NCBI GenBank assembly: GCA_029964075.1
Contig: CM057142.1
Span: 39,124,392-39,188,391 of the forward strand
Direction: 5' to 3'
DNA from: Patiria pectinifera
Taxonomy: Eukaryota; Echinodermata; Asteroidea; Valvatida; Asterinidae
Length of the DNA stretch: 64,000 nucleotides
The translations under genes were made by a program, and so were the position numbers. Below, piece by piece: positions 11,366 to 23,399 of this stretch. The notes under the pieces were generated by a model, which searched no databases, was not told where the DNA came from, and was given only the letters and a program-made list of their open reading frames with translations. How positions within the stretch are numbered: the stretch's first letter is position 1; the number at the start of each line of letters is the position of its first letter.

Positions 11366-11991
11366 CAGGGGCGACGAATGTTTTTCAAACTGGGGGAGGG
11401 GGTTGACACCAAAAGGGGCACTTGCTCAGAAAAAGGGGCACCTTTCGACTGTATGATAGTGGAGGAAAAGAATATGGTCCCGTTCATTTCGCTATAAAAC
11501 TATAATGACGATGAACAAATTATGAATTGCGTTTTTCATCTTGCTTTTCGTTTGTTTCTTGTACCTATAGTTATGTAGCAGGACCATTTTTTTTTCCGCG
11601 AGAGGGGCACTGTTGCTTTTGATGGCCAGTTCAGTGACAATTTTATTCGCGTGAAGAGCACTTTCTTTTTAGGGGTCAATTTTTCATCTCGAGAGGGACA
11701 CAACTTTATTATTGCGAGAGGGGTATTTGTGAGTTAGTTTTCCATTTCGAGAACTTGCGCACAATCTTGTTAATGTGACAGGAGTACTTGTGTTTTTGAG
11801 GGGCAGTTTTGCATTACAAGGGAGGAGACAATTTTATTTGTAGCGCGATCACATGTTTTCATATTGTGTGCGTTTGAGGGGCTGTTTTGTTTTCATTTCG
11901 AGGGGGCACAGAGGGGCACTTTTGTTGGCCAGGGAAAATGGGGGGGGGGGAGTGTAGGCAAGTGCCCCCCCCCCCGGTTCCGCCGCCCCTG
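11366..11991. mobile_element. hAT-like non-autonomous element with G-tract, TSD TGTATAAA
   Basis: Termini are CAGGGGCGACG and CGCCGCCCCTG, flanked by a perfect 8-bp duplication TGTATAAA (11358-11365 and 11992-11999), which is diagnostic of hAT transposition. The interior is a series of diverged GAGGGGCACTTTT-type repeats and ends in a G10 followed by a C11 run. No transposase. The last 100 bp recur at 55430-55546. Confidence 0.9.
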
Positions 11992-11999
11992 TGTATAAA

Positions 12000-13386
12000 A
12001 GTAATATCCGTGTACTCTCTGAGCTATGTTCTGCGGTGGTTAGACAAAAGGCTTACAACAGCCATGTTTAAGCGATGCCTTCATACCTCAATAACTTATA
12101 ATGCTAACTGTAACTCGATCATATCAATTAGTCTTTATATCATACTTTGTAACGGCAAGCTAAGATTCACTTATGTTTTTACATTTCTCACTCACGAGGT
12201 TCCAGGGCACGTCATTCATGTTTTCTACAGTCTGCCAGAGTAGGCTATGACGAACTGCCCATTTATATTCCAACGCGCACCCTTATCTCATCTTCATATG
12301 CCAAAAACAGCTTGTTTTTCTCGACAGCCAATAAGGCAACTTATAAAATTGGACAGGTGCTTCTATTTCCAGCGTCCGGAGATTTCATCTCTTATCTGGT
12401 ATAGCCAATTAGGGGATGAATTTAGACTGTCTGTGGTTTTCGTTATGATCATCATTATGTTCCCCACGCTTATTCCGTTATCCAGCAATCATCGAAGTTT
12501 ATTGCAAGCTGATGCAGATGCCGGTCTCACTGCCTAGGAAATCATTCTTGAAGGCTTCAATTCAATCATGAACGATCTGTAGAGATGGGCAGGAATATTG
12601 ACGATGGCATTGGAGATAATAGTATTCTGGTAATGGTGCAATTGTGGAGGAATCATACCAGCAGTCTTCTTTGATTCGCTGAGAAAATTACGATGGGAAC
12701 AGCGACCGAGCATCGTATCAAAGTGGAGGATTTTAACATCAGTATACATATTCCCTGCCCAACATGTTAAGCTGGAATTGTCTCGTATGATCCGCTGTTA
12801 TCCACTTGTTCTAATAAGAAACTTAAATTCCTATTTCTTTTTTATGATGGCTCTTCCATCTAGTCAAAATACCAAGACACATCTTACCCCGTGATTCTCC
12901 GCTATAAACTTATCATACCTATAGCTTCTACCCCTTGGAGACAGTATTGGCAACACAGAGCAAGATGCTGCGGAAGCAGATATTGTGTCCCCCTTAAAAT
13001 AATATTTGGGGTATCCTTCAAAGTTATCCCTCATTGCTCGAACGTCATCATTCCATAGCGGTCGTTACTTGCTATTTTCCATGAAATTAGACTGGTTAAT
13101 GCCAATTCGCCCTGCAAATCTTCGTACAGCACATCGTAAAGTGACAATCAGTTCGCTGATCTGAAGTGCCTGAGATAGAAATGGCGTTATTATTGTATGA
13201 CAGCTTTTTCCCTTCTATCAAACTTCGTTTTCGAGAGAAGAAAAATAAGTGCGCGCGATCGCTTATTGTAATCATGACAGGTGTTACTCCGTCAAAAGGG
13301 AATCCAAAAAAGAACCGATACTTTGGTATTTATTGTCCTGGTAAGTTGTCTTTATTCGCAAGATTTGAAGGTTTGCATGGTGGAGA
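12000..13386. other. Opsin B intron 1, no gene seen
   Basis: Open frames at 11887-12537 are short, start inside a transposon or have no domain. I find no splice-bounded exon and no repeat boundary. Confidence 0.4.
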
Positions 13387-13634
13387 TATAGCAATAAGAT
13401 CAAAGAATAACGGTAGCACCATGTGACATCTCTTTTGTGAGTTTGTGAGGTTCTGGAAAGAACCGAGGGAAACTCAACGTTTTGGACAGCATGCTCTGCC
13501 CGTCGTTAGTCACCTGACGACGGGCAGAGTAAACTGTCCGAAGCGTTGAGTTCCCCCGGTTCTTTTCATAACCTCACAGATCATAAAGAGATATGTCGTA
13601 TGTGCTACCGTAAATCCTTATCTTTATTCATAAA
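13387..13634. mobile_element. Palindromic MITE
   Basis: A near-perfect hairpin: ACGGTAGCAC at 13410 pairs with GTGCTACCGT at 13602, and the arms run inward through ACATCTCTTT, AAAGAACCGAGGGAAACTC and CTCTGCCCGTCGT to a loop of only about 9 bases near 13516. Weaker pairing continues outward to about 13387 and 13634. No coding capacity. Such an element would fold completely in RNA. Confidence 0.85.
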
Positions 13635-13639
13635 GGACA

Positions 13640-16380
13640 CATTTTCTCTCTTTTCAGTCGGTTTTTTTTTCCTTTTTTTTTTTTAAAATACACGTGACCC
13701 TTCTTGTATCTGAATTACGACTTGCTCAGCGTCACTAGAAATATATTTCACGTTCTTTCAATCCTCTGTAACAGATTGCGTACCCCGAATACCCATGTTA
13801 AGAAATACATCGTCCCTTCTTAGTGCTGTTTCTACAACCGTTTTTGTTGCCCATGCATACTTTGACACAGATTTTCCCTTTAGAAAAAAAAATCAATGCA
13901 ATTTCCTCCACGAATAAGGGATATCATAGGGAACACGTGCCTCAGTGCGCTGCTTACTGTTATTACAACACAGCAAAACCCTTTCCAGATATTTGTTCAA
14001 CTCCACGCAAGTTGTAAGAACGAGCGCATACCGGTGTCATTATGAAAATCCGACTCCTATGAAAATCTGACCATTTCCCCCTATTATTGGTTAATCCCTC
14101 GCACGTGACAGGTCACTCTCCCATAATGATCCTAAAAATAGCATATCATCGTACTTACACATGCGCCTTACCAATGGGTCCACATTTCATGGAGTTGGAT
14201 ATTCACGCTACACCGGTACCATGTAGCCGGCCAGTGACACCAACAATGCAACGCCCTTTCAATATTAGCTGCAAAGGTAAGAAAAGAAACCAAACACGGC
14301 CACGCTCTAAACGTCTGCACAGATGGTAATCAGAAGCAGGTTGATTAATTCCTAGCGTCTTGTATAATCATAGCTTATACATGTACCAGAACTAAAGATA
14401 CTCAAGAAGGCAAGGTCTACAAACCGCAGTGTGATCACATCGTAGACGCTCACAGGTACTTTGGTCGTATAAGGATATTAACAGACTGCGCTGTATGCGC
14501 ACTGTCCGATCGTCGCGTTCACGGCTACTGTTCAGGTTACCAATGATTTAAAGTCGCTCTCCCCGTTATATTTTCGAGCTGCATCCCGCCAAAACAGATT
14601 TTTGCTTTTTAAACTGCTATTTTCTAGCCCCCTCCCCCCTCAAGAAACATTTGAATGAAACACCAAACAACAAATCCTGCCACATTTAATTATGGAATAT
14701 TACTTAACAAATTTCGAATTATTTGCGACCCGACAAAGCAAAAGCAAACGCAAAGCAAACACAAGTTTCAAAGTGCTGAAAACGTCAAAAGGCGAAAAAC
14801 AAAAATTACGCCTTTTCCTTTTCAATAAAACGTACACATTGGCATTGCGTAGAGTAGACCAGAGCAATTATATATTGCCGTAAGATAAACACGTTGTGGC
14901 AGCGGCCGTAGGGAGTTGCGAGGTTTCCCATTACCCCTCCGCCGTTGGCTTTTCCTTAAGTGATATCTGCTGACAGTTGTTCCATTTCTAGTATTTGCCG
15001 TTGGCTATTGCAGGCATACGAGCATAAAGCTCTACGGTACGAGTACCCATCATCTTACAAGAAACCATTGTCGCTATCCCAAATAATGAGTAGCGCAGCC
15101 TGCGGGTCATTTAATACTGGCCATATTTGTTCAGTTCGGGCAAGTAACACTGAAATATGATCCGTCGTCCATGCGCTGTTGCAGTTACAAAATGTCAGAA
15201 AATCAATCGGCCGATCGGAAAACTGAAATGATCAAAATTCCACGCATGAATAATTTATATTCAATTATTCTTCGAAGTTTCAGATTCAATATAAGGTCTC
15301 AATACAATCAAATGAAACATTGTTTTGTTGATGCATGCGGCGGGAAGAAAGTCAGGTACCGTTGTCTCCAGACGCACCGTTGGCGATCATAAAAAGGTCT
15401 TCTTTTTAAAATTACGCAACCAAATTTACATTCCTTAATAGTTGACCGTCAAATTACATAGAATGATTCTAGTACTATCTTTCTAGTCCCATTTGATTAG
15501 AGACACTCTTGTTAATGTTGATTACAATTATTAATGATCCTCATAGTCCAATGCGTACACCACGCTTTGAATTATTTTATTTGCTTATTCGACTTGAGTC
15601 AATTTAAACAGAAACGATTAGTTTCAACTCCTCCGAAAAGGCGATCGTAGCTACAGAGATAATCTTCAATGTTTTTTGACAAAAATGACCACCAAAAAGC
15701 TTACCAAACACATCGCGCAATTTCTAGCTCCTTTAGGAATTATGAGAGATATCACATTACGTGGCAAGTGGAAATGGCATGATAAATCTCAACGACTGTA
15801 TGCTCTATGAAGAAAATGTATGGCTTCGCTGTCCCGTATTGGGCCGTGGGCCAAAGCCTGTAACAGCAGTTTCGTCTTAACTTTTATAGTGGCAACTTAA
15901 TTTCTCGGTTATCAGTAGTTTGGAACATGTTAATGGCGCGCAAGGTGGGGTTCGAACCGGGGCAAAAAGTGGCGAAAGGCCCAACTTGGCCCCTCTATCG
16001 TATACTCAATAAACTTGTTAAAAGTATCAATACTAGGAGTTGCCACAACAAGACTAGAACTCCTTACCAGAGGCTAAATGGGAAAAAAATGAAACCTAGA
16101 AACAGAGGAACCCCTCAAACAAAAATTGTTTGGTTTGCCATGTCTCACTGGGGTGAGCAACAGCCTCACAGAACACAGACGGGGCCAAGAGTGTTTACGG
16201 TAAACTATACAATTTTGCTAGATCTGCGATTCATGGGCAAATGTGTGCTTCTACGTTAGAGGGCAGTGATTTTATATTGCTATAGTGTAGACATGAATAA
16301 ACCTTAATTAATTGAAATTACAATGAATACCCTCTTATACATCCGCATATTGTATTGATTTCCCTTGTTTTTTTTTTTAT
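13640..16380. other. Opsin B intron 1, no gene seen
   Basis: AT-rich, unique-looking sequence. A B-box-like match at about 15950-15965 on the minus strand is isolated and lacks an A box, so I do not call a tRNA. No exon recognised. Confidence 0.4.
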
Positions 16381-16383
16381 TAA

Positions 16384-16568
16384 TAAGATGGAATTTTGCG
16401 TCGGGGTGATGTAAATCAAATTAGGTTTTGCCCTTCACCGACGTATAAACACTGTATACTCAGTGTGTTACCTCCCGAGTGAAAGTTGGAAAAAATCACT
16501 CGGGTGGGATTCGAACCCACGACTCTTGCTTTCTAGTGCAGACGTCTTACCACTCGACCACCGAGCTA
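16384..16568 (-). repeat. tRNA-derived SINE, family 2, copy 1
   Basis: On the minus strand a tRNA-like head begins CTCGGTGGTCGAGTGGTAAG (A box) and continues to GGGTTCGAATCCC (B box), then a body with a stem, CGTCGGTGAAGGG against the GCGTCGGGGTGATG complement. The tail lies near 16384. Copy 2 is at 48585-48760, same orientation. The tRNA part would fold, but the shared non-tRNA body marks it as a SINE rather than a tRNA gene. Confidence 0.8.
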
Positions 16569-16979
16569 ACGGGATCGGTTGGCTGGTTCGAATCTAATGT
16601 ACATAGAAGCGTACATTAGCTATGTACATTAACACACTGAGTAATTAACACACTTAGTAATTATACAGTGTTTTTTTTTAATTTTATTATTAAACAGATG
16701 GTCTATCCTCTTAAAGCGACTTACGGATTTGTTCGTGTATCACAAGTTGCAATTGTCCCGTCTGTCTCACGTTGTTTTTTGTTTGTCTCTTATTACAGTA
16801 CTTTGGCATGTATAGGTAAGGGCACAAAAGCGTCTGTTTAACCTTATACCTAAATGTTGTCAGTTAAACTTACACTTTATTAGTACTCACTGTGTACATA
16901 ACTATTACTACTGACCTTTGCATGATTGTACATAATTGTAATGAATGACGTTACTACTAGGTACACTACGATAACTCAC

Positions 16980-17313
16980 CACACACCGTGACGATGAAAG
17001 CGTACCAGGTACAGCCGCCGGCACCAAATAACCACCTGCGGGCGACATTAGCGGCGAAGGTGAACGGACTTCCGAAAAGAGACACACTCAGGTCACCCAA
17101 GCAGATATTGATTAGGAACAGGTTGACCGGATTCTGTAGCGTCTTGTACCTAGCGTACAACACCAGCACCAGTCCGTTATTGAAGATACCGAAGAAGGTG
17201 AGGAGACCCAAGTAGACTGCGGTGACATCGTAGACTGCCCCGGGGATACGGCCGTAGAATCCCTCGGGCGAAGCTGGTGTCGATCCGGTAGGGCCGTCCA
17301 GGGTAGCGTTCAT
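16980..17313 (-). CDS. Opsin B exon 1 (N-terminus, TM1, TM2, start of TM3)
   Basis: I start at ATG 17313 (MNATLDG), the first ATG in an open frame, with A at -3 and an N-glycosylation site NAT at residues 2-4. Upstream codons in this frame are open but have no ATG. The 334 bp encode an extracellular tail of about 28 residues, TM1 (VYLGLLTFFGIFNNGLVLVL), loop 1 (YARYKTLQNPVN), TM2 with LGDLSVS (Asp of TM2) and the ECL1/TM3 junction WLFGAGGCTWYAFIVTVC with the conserved disulfide Cys. Tyr occupies the site of the vertebrate Glu113 counterion. Donor is TGTG/GTGAGT, phase 1. Confidence 0.87.
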
Positions 17314-17440
17314 GATTAAACGCTGCACTCTCACAAATCGTAATTTCTGTGGAGAGCGATCTGCTCGCGTCAAAGCGGTGGAGACAACTGATTCAGTCAC
17401 CGAGAGAGAGAAAAGTGCTGAATCTGATTTGACGATTTTT

Positions 17441-17449
17441 ATTTATATA
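17441..17449 (-). promoter_or_regulatory. Candidate TATA box for opsin B
   Basis: The minus strand reads TATATAAAT about 130 bp upstream of the chosen ATG. Transcription would start near 17415, giving a 5' leader of roughly 100 bases. Only the motif and spacing support this; the surrounding DNA is AT-rich. Confidence 0.4.
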
Positions 17450-17770
17450 TCTACATCGGAATCAGCGGCCGCACTGTAGATTCCTCATTACTAATGTAAG
17501 GCTTCAGTTTGCTCGCCTATCACGGCTCATGGCCATGAGCAAGACACGCGCGTTCGGCACGGATTTCAATACAGTCAGTGCGACAGTTCCGGATCACTTT
17601 TTATACAGACCGCCATACACCCGCCCATGCTCTGAGTGTCCGTGTCCGAGTTACACGATTTTGTCGTAAAATTCTTCCTCTTCATCTTATAACCAAATAT
17701 CATCACACAGACTCAATTTCTAGGGAAATAAATCCCTGCTGTTCGTACAAGACTGAGCCCGACATATTAC

Positions 17771-18075
17771 GGCAGATAATGATGAGATTGTGCCTTTGAT
17801 GACACAAGCATGGCATTTGGCACACGGTCAGAGTGTGTTATGAGAAAGATATTTGCCCATAGGGCCATCGCTTTTGTTAAAATCTATAGGGTAGAATAAC
17901 ATGCTATGGCTGCCGTTTTGAAAATTTTGAAAATTGCTTGTTATTATTTTTTAAAGGACAAATCTGCGATGGTCCTGTTACCAAATATCTACTTTAGACA
18001 TACTCTGACAATGCACCAAATGCCATGCTTGTATCATCAAAGGCACAATTCCCCCAAATATTTCCGCTATCTGCC
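17771..18075. mobile_element. MITE with about 40 bp inverted termini
   Basis: ATTGTGCCTTTGATGACACA (from 17786) pairs with the inverted copy ending at about 18052, and the pairing continues through AGCATGGCATTTGG. Outer pairing GGCAGATA (17771) with TATCTGCC (18068-18075) may mark the true ends. No coding capacity; target duplication not resolved. Confidence 0.7.
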
Positions 18076-18432
18076 CCACTAACAGTTGCGGGTCATTTTC
18101 GACAGTTGCAGATTACGCTCTTTCCTATTTTGGTTATGGTGTTTCACGTAGACACAAATGAAATGCCACAGCGTGACAGCAACATGCTGGTTATGCTCAA
18201 CCAAGTTCGTAAGTTGATCAAAATGGATGTAAATGAAAGCATTAAACTTGATTTGAATAAGTAACAACGACCTAATATTTAATTTTGCACGTGTGTGTGA
18301 AGCAGTTTCCTCGTTGCTGTCAAAAAAATTAAGACTGACTTTTCTTCTGCCGTACATCGACTAATTTCTTTGTCAGCGCCTTTCACTCCTCTTTTGTTTA
18401 ATATAAGACCACACTGCTCCAAATTGGCAGTG

Positions 18433-18625
18433 TTGTGTAGGTGCTTGCCTACTGTCTAATTTCCATATTACTATCAGTGCTACAGTTATATGTTTTAGAT
18501 GTTTACATAAGTGTAACATCTGTTTTGTTGTGTAGGCACTTGCCTATTGTCTATTTTCTATATATAAATATATATAAAAGTGTCACAGTTATTATGTGTA
18601 ACATCTGCTTTATGGCATGTGTAGC
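18433..18625. repeat. Two-copy tandem duplication, about 97 bp unit
   Basis: TGTGTAGGTGCTTGCCTACTG and TGTGTAGGCACTTGCCTATTG begin two successive units sharing GTGTAACATCTG near their ends. The units have diverged, the second having gained an ATATATAA run. No function suggested. Confidence 0.65.
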
Positions 18626-18629
18626 GATG

Positions 18630-20427
18630 CAGATTGAATATTCTTTTTAAGCTGTTTTGGCATCATCTGTATGACAACGCCCCCACCTTTCTGTTGTTGA
18701 CCTGGCTTGCTGAAGCTTAGGGCAGCATCTCTAGTGGGAATGGCTGTTATTTGTCCACTTTTCTCTAAAAATGTCTGTGAAGGAGCCTGTTAGTCCACGA
18801 GGAAAATGTCATGCGGGTAAACCAGCAATACCGTACAGCTGTAGTTGACCCACTTTTCGTCAGTTATCATGTGGCGTTGGTGTAGGCTATGGGAAAGGCA
18901 CTCAATCCAACTAAACAAGCTTCTCCATCATGTGAGTTAGTGTACTCCCGATCAACCTGGAGATGGGTTGGTGAAGCAGTCATATCCCCATGGGCGGACC
19001 TTGAAAACACAGTTTTTGACAGTTACTCTCTGAAAAAAAGTGTTCATTATTATTTTTATTAAAACGAAAAACCAAGAAAAAAGTTATCGGGACGATACAA
19101 GCAAGCACTATTATTATTATTAGGCCGCTGTAGTCTGGTTTTAAAAAAATGTCTGTTTTAGAAAGTTTCGCCAAAAGTGCATGCCCAAGAACAAAAAAAA
19201 TTACCTTGCTTGTAATCTTGCTTGTAATTGAGGGTCGAGTTAAAGCCTAGGGCTTATATAACCCATCAAATTGGTCAATCTTGGTCAGAACTTATCTGAT
19301 CTTAACTTAAAGAGTGCCTGTGGTTGCAGAATAGAAATAACAGAAGAGAACGAGAGGCCTAATAAGCCATATGCGAGTAACCTATACCCTTTGGGATTTA
19401 CATTTGAAAAACATCTGGTACACTGACTTGCTCAGAATGCTTGGCACATTTTAACTTTGAATTCTCCAGACCAAAGACACTGTTGATTATCACATGATTC
19501 GGGGCATGCTCTTGCATAGTTACGTAAGAGACGTTCAGCACCAATACATTGTTCACAATGGGTGAGGATGGCACAAAGACACCAGACTATACCGGAGCTG
19601 GCGGTTGCTAGCATAAGGGTTGCCCCAGTCTCTTTGGTCGGGAGAATGCAAAGTTAAAGCGTTCAAAGCATTGGATTAAGTCAGCGTTCCAGATTTTATT
19701 CAAATGTAACTCGCAAATGGCTTATTAACTACGCAATCCGCTACAGTGATCCTTAGCTTGAACATAGATCAAGGACAGATTTGTCGATAGATGTAACTTA
19801 ACCTTGCTCTATTGGTGAGGTCACTGTTTATAGCCCAATGCACATCATGTACATGCAGAATCACAACTTTACGGCGCGCTCAGCGAGTCGTGTGTATCGC
19901 ACCTGCCTGTAGACTGCATACTATAATTAGATTGCATGGGTGATCCGCAACTGTCTTATGCGTGGATAAAAATCTACGGCAATTCAGTCAATTGCAATGC
20001 CAAAATATTAAAAGTGGACTACATACCGGAGGGAACCAGAATTTTGCCTTAACGCACTTCGCTTCACATACCAGTTACAAAACAACCGCGCAGTTCGCCG
20101 AACTGCATTGTGGGAAATGTTTATAAACGATTTCCAACATTTCTTTTCCAATTATTGTAATAGACTTGAAATTGGTGAAAAATAATTGGAAACTACAAAT
20201 TGGTTACACTTGAATTCATTCTTATAATTTTAATCAAGTGATCCGGAACTGTCAATGAATCCGAACTGTCGCACTGACTGTAATCCTTGGAATTCGATTT
20301 TTTGGAGTTTCCTAGGAACTTTGTCACCTTCCGTATTTGCCTATATGCTAACATTTTCGGTCACATGATTAAACTGCTATATCTGAGGTCGTCAATGGGG
20401 CCGCTATACCTAATTTCTTTTAGCTAA
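18630..20427. other. Intergenic, no gene seen
   Basis: Between the opsins. No exon, RNA gene or clear repeat end recognised. Open frames are short and without domains. Confidence 0.4.
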
Positions 20428-20431
20428 TTAA

Positions 20432-20959
20432 AGGGACTATACAACATTTGCAAACATTCAAAAACAAAACTACCAAATTAAAATACCTTACTGGACTGTT
20501 AGTGAATGACAGTCTAAAGCACCCTGTAAAACCATGGCGCCTACAGTGTGCTGTTATTTTCAAGAAAAGTGGTATGTAAGTATTATTTCCAACGCTGGTC
20601 TGCCACCAGCGACCAGCACTGGAAAACAAACTGGGTTTATTTCTTCAAATACTGCCCCCCCCCCAATTTAATTATTTAGTTAGTCTGCATTTTATTTGCA
20701 ATCGACACACCTATGAACGGGTGCAAACTAGCTAGACTGGTTCTCTGACCTTACATTTCCCTGACGTCCGTTTCATCTTAAGTGGGGTCAGGGAACAAGA
20801 CTACAGGAACATGATTGTTTTTACTTGTTTTTTTCCCCCGGCATCTCCGAACACAAAACCTCAAACAAGTCAGTGTAACAATATTCGCCATAAAATGCTT
20901 ACCCCCAAATCCATCCATTTTTGAAAATTACAGTTAAAAGCAAATGTTGTATATTCCCT
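20432..20959. mobile_element. TTAA-target MITE, copy 2
   Basis: Same family as 9644-10170: starts AGGGACTATACAACATTTGC, ends GCAAATGTTGTATATTCCCT, flanked by TTAA on both sides (20428-20431 and 20960-20963). The termini pair better than in copy 1. Internal blocks such as GAATGACAGTCTAAAGCA and CACCTATGAACGGGTGCA align to copy 1 in order. Confidence 0.88.
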
Positions 20960-21373
20960 TTAAGTGATGTTGTTCTTTTAATGGCACAGAAGTGTAAAAT
21001 GCCATTATGCCCCGTGCAATTTCTCGGTAACGATGCTGTTCAGCGGATGCCAATCAGCGCCAGACTTTGGGCTCGGTTGAGTCTGTAATTATGTTGACAA
21101 AATTTCGCGGAAAAAAAATTGTCTCTTTGTACCAATCTGGCCATCGACCTCGTGTCTGGCATCATGCGTGTTCTTATTGAAGAGGGATGAGGCACTTTAG
21201 CCGCCGTGTTTTGTTTCCAAAACGATATTTCCAATCCTTGAGTGACAGACAGGCGGGCGACCGCAATGATTGTGTTATGTTTATTTATTTATTTATTTAT
21301 TTATTTCTTATTTTAACTGGGTAGCCCATTCAGTGGAATCCACTGATCTCCCTTGGGTCCCAGTAAAGAGAAG

Positions 21374-21555
21374 ACAATGTGAAGAAATTACAGTTTTAGA
21401 GGTGGGAGGAAAAGCCCAGAAGGGTATTCTGAGGAAAACCCACGGAATCAGGTAGGGACTGAAAACCCAATCCACATATTGACCCAGGCGGGATTCGAAC
21501 CCGGGTCACAGCGGTGGAAGGCGAGGAAAGTACCGCTACGCCAACCTGACTATGG
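21374..21555 (-). repeat. tRNA-derived SINE, family 1, copy 1 (3' truncated)
   Basis: Minus strand begins AGTCAGGTTGGCGTAGCGGT (A box region), has GGGTTCGAATCCCGCC (B box), then a body with TTCAGTCCCTACCTGATTCC and GGGCTTTTCCTCCCACCTC. It loses similarity to copies 2 and 3 after TTGTCTTCTCT, so the 3' end is missing or replaced. A (TTTA)n run lies beyond at 21280-21310. Confidence 0.8.
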
Positions 21556-22574
21556 TTTTTTTTTTTATGTTTCTTTTTCCCCCCCATATGAACGTTGCCG
21601 TGGGAGTGATATGATTGTGGCAGTAATAAGAGTGTGGTTTGCTTTTCTCTCTTCAGTCTTGCCAATGCAAAAGTCAAACCTGTCTACATACGATAGTAAT
21701 ATTTAGAAGACTTGATTTTTTTTGGGATGATGGAGCTGATAAGCATCACCCCTTGGTTTTTTTTCTGAACGACAATTTTCCGCAGGTTTTCTATTCGAAC
21801 GGAACAACGCATGAACTTGAAACTTGGTATGATCATCGCCCCTGATCTAAAGGTTCACATACAATCAGTGTGACCTTATGATACTTAATCGTGTATCAAA
21901 ATAATGACGGGCGATTTTAGTTAATTAACCGATTGATTTGAATCGTAATTCACAAAAAAAATGAACAATTATGTTTATAATCTGATTAACTAAACCTTGA
22001 TAAACCGAGCTTTCCTTCTAGGTTCACTGAAAAGTCAAAGTTAGGAGAATTAAAACAAAACATTCAAAATAAAAAGAAAGACTGAGTTAATGCTTGTGTG
22101 AACAGAACGTCACTGTTTTTGGTTTCATAACATATATTTTTACTTCCTGGATACGTCTTCCAAAAACAACCAGCAGGATTATGCACTGTACGTGTTTGTA
22201 CAACCATATTACGAATTATACTGAAACTGATCAAATAGCAGGAGACCATATAGATTACTTGTTTTGTTCACGTGTATGCCATATTTCTTTGATTGGAAGC
22301 ATTCGGCCACCCATTGAATTAAAATGATCTTTACCTATTGAGCGGCCCCATGTAAGGACGTGTGCATACATATTGCTGAATTTGCAAACATTTCCATTTC
22401 AATTGCCGGCCCAGTAATAAAAGCATGGCATCAACAGAGTGATTTGCTTGGGGTGTATTTCTGAAATAGTTGTTTGATGCTCAGAGCTTATATTCCTCTT
22501 TGCACCTGAATGACTCACTCATTGACTAACTGACTCACTGACCGTGACAGACTATCCCCTGTGATTTGGACAGG

Positions 22575-23380
22575 AAACTTGTCACACTGACTGAATGTCT
22601 CTAAAGAATTACACTTGTTACCTATCTCACTGACTGAATTTCACTTGTGAATTACACGATTTACCCTTGTTATCTATCTCGCTGACTGAATTCACTTCTG
22701 AATTACACCCCTGTTACCTAGTTATCTCACTGACTGAATTTCACTTGTGAATTACACGATTTGCCCTTGTTACCTATCTCGCTGACTGAATTCACTTGTG
22801 AATTACACCCCTGTTACCTAGTTATCTCACTGACTGAATTTCACTAGTGAATTACCCTTGTTACCTATCTCGCTGACCGAATTTCACTTGTGAATTACAC
22901 TTTTTACCTATCTCACTGACCGAATTTCATTTGTAAATTACACTTGCTATCTATCTCGCTGACCAAATTTCACCTGTGAATAACACAGGTTACCTATCTC
23001 ACTGACTGAATTTCAATTGTGAATTACACTTACGGTTACCTATCTCACTGACTGAATTTCACTTGTAAATTACCCTTGTTACCTATCTCACTGAATGAAT
23101 TTCACTTGTGAATTACACTTTTTACTTATCTCACTGACTGAATTTCACTTGTGAGTTACCTTTGTTACCTATCTCGCTGACCAACTTTTACTTGTGAATT
23201 ACCCTTGTTACCTATCTCGCTGACCGAATTTCACTTGTGGGTTACCCTTGTTACCTATCTCGCTGACCGAATTTCACTTGTGAATTACACCTATCTCGCT
23301 GACCAAATTTCACCTGTGAATAACACAGGCTACCTATCTCACTGACTGAATTTCACTTGTGAATTAAACTGGTTCCTATG
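22575..23380. repeat. Minisatellite, about 18 units of 40-50 bp
   Basis: The unit is roughly CTATCTCACTGACTGAATTT followed by CACTTGTGAATTACAC and a variable TTGTTAC. I count about 18 occurrences of the CTGAC(T/C)(G/A)AATTTCAC core. Two subtypes, TCACTGACT and TCGCTGACC, occur in runs, suggesting local expansions. Units carry stops in all frames I read, so no protein is expected. Confidence 0.9.
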
Positions 23381-23399
23381 TCACTGGCTGACTGTCAAT

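Larger units (their letters stand above)
4813..17313 (-). other. Opsin B gene span (3' end outside the window)
   Basis: Three coding exons on the minus strand (17313-16980, 10394-10200, 4946-4813) join in frame through phase 1, phase 1 and phase 0 junctions, giving 221 codons that cover TM1 to TM5. The last exon, expected to carry TM6, the Schiff-base lysine and the C-tail, was not found in 1-4812. All three reading frames are intact. Introns are 6585 bp and 5253 bp and are filled with SINE, LINE and MITE insertions. It is the downstream neighbour of opsin A, same strand, same gene structure, so a tandem duplicate is the simplest reading. Confidence 0.85.

Noticed and set aside
16498-16568. 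tRNA gene on the minus strand
   Set aside because: A and B boxes are good, but the shared downstream body and second copy at 48585 mark it as a SINE head.
22575-23380. CRISPR-like regular repeat array
   Set aside because: Units are contiguous and diverged with no unique spacers of constant size, in a eukaryotic genome; it is a minisatellite.
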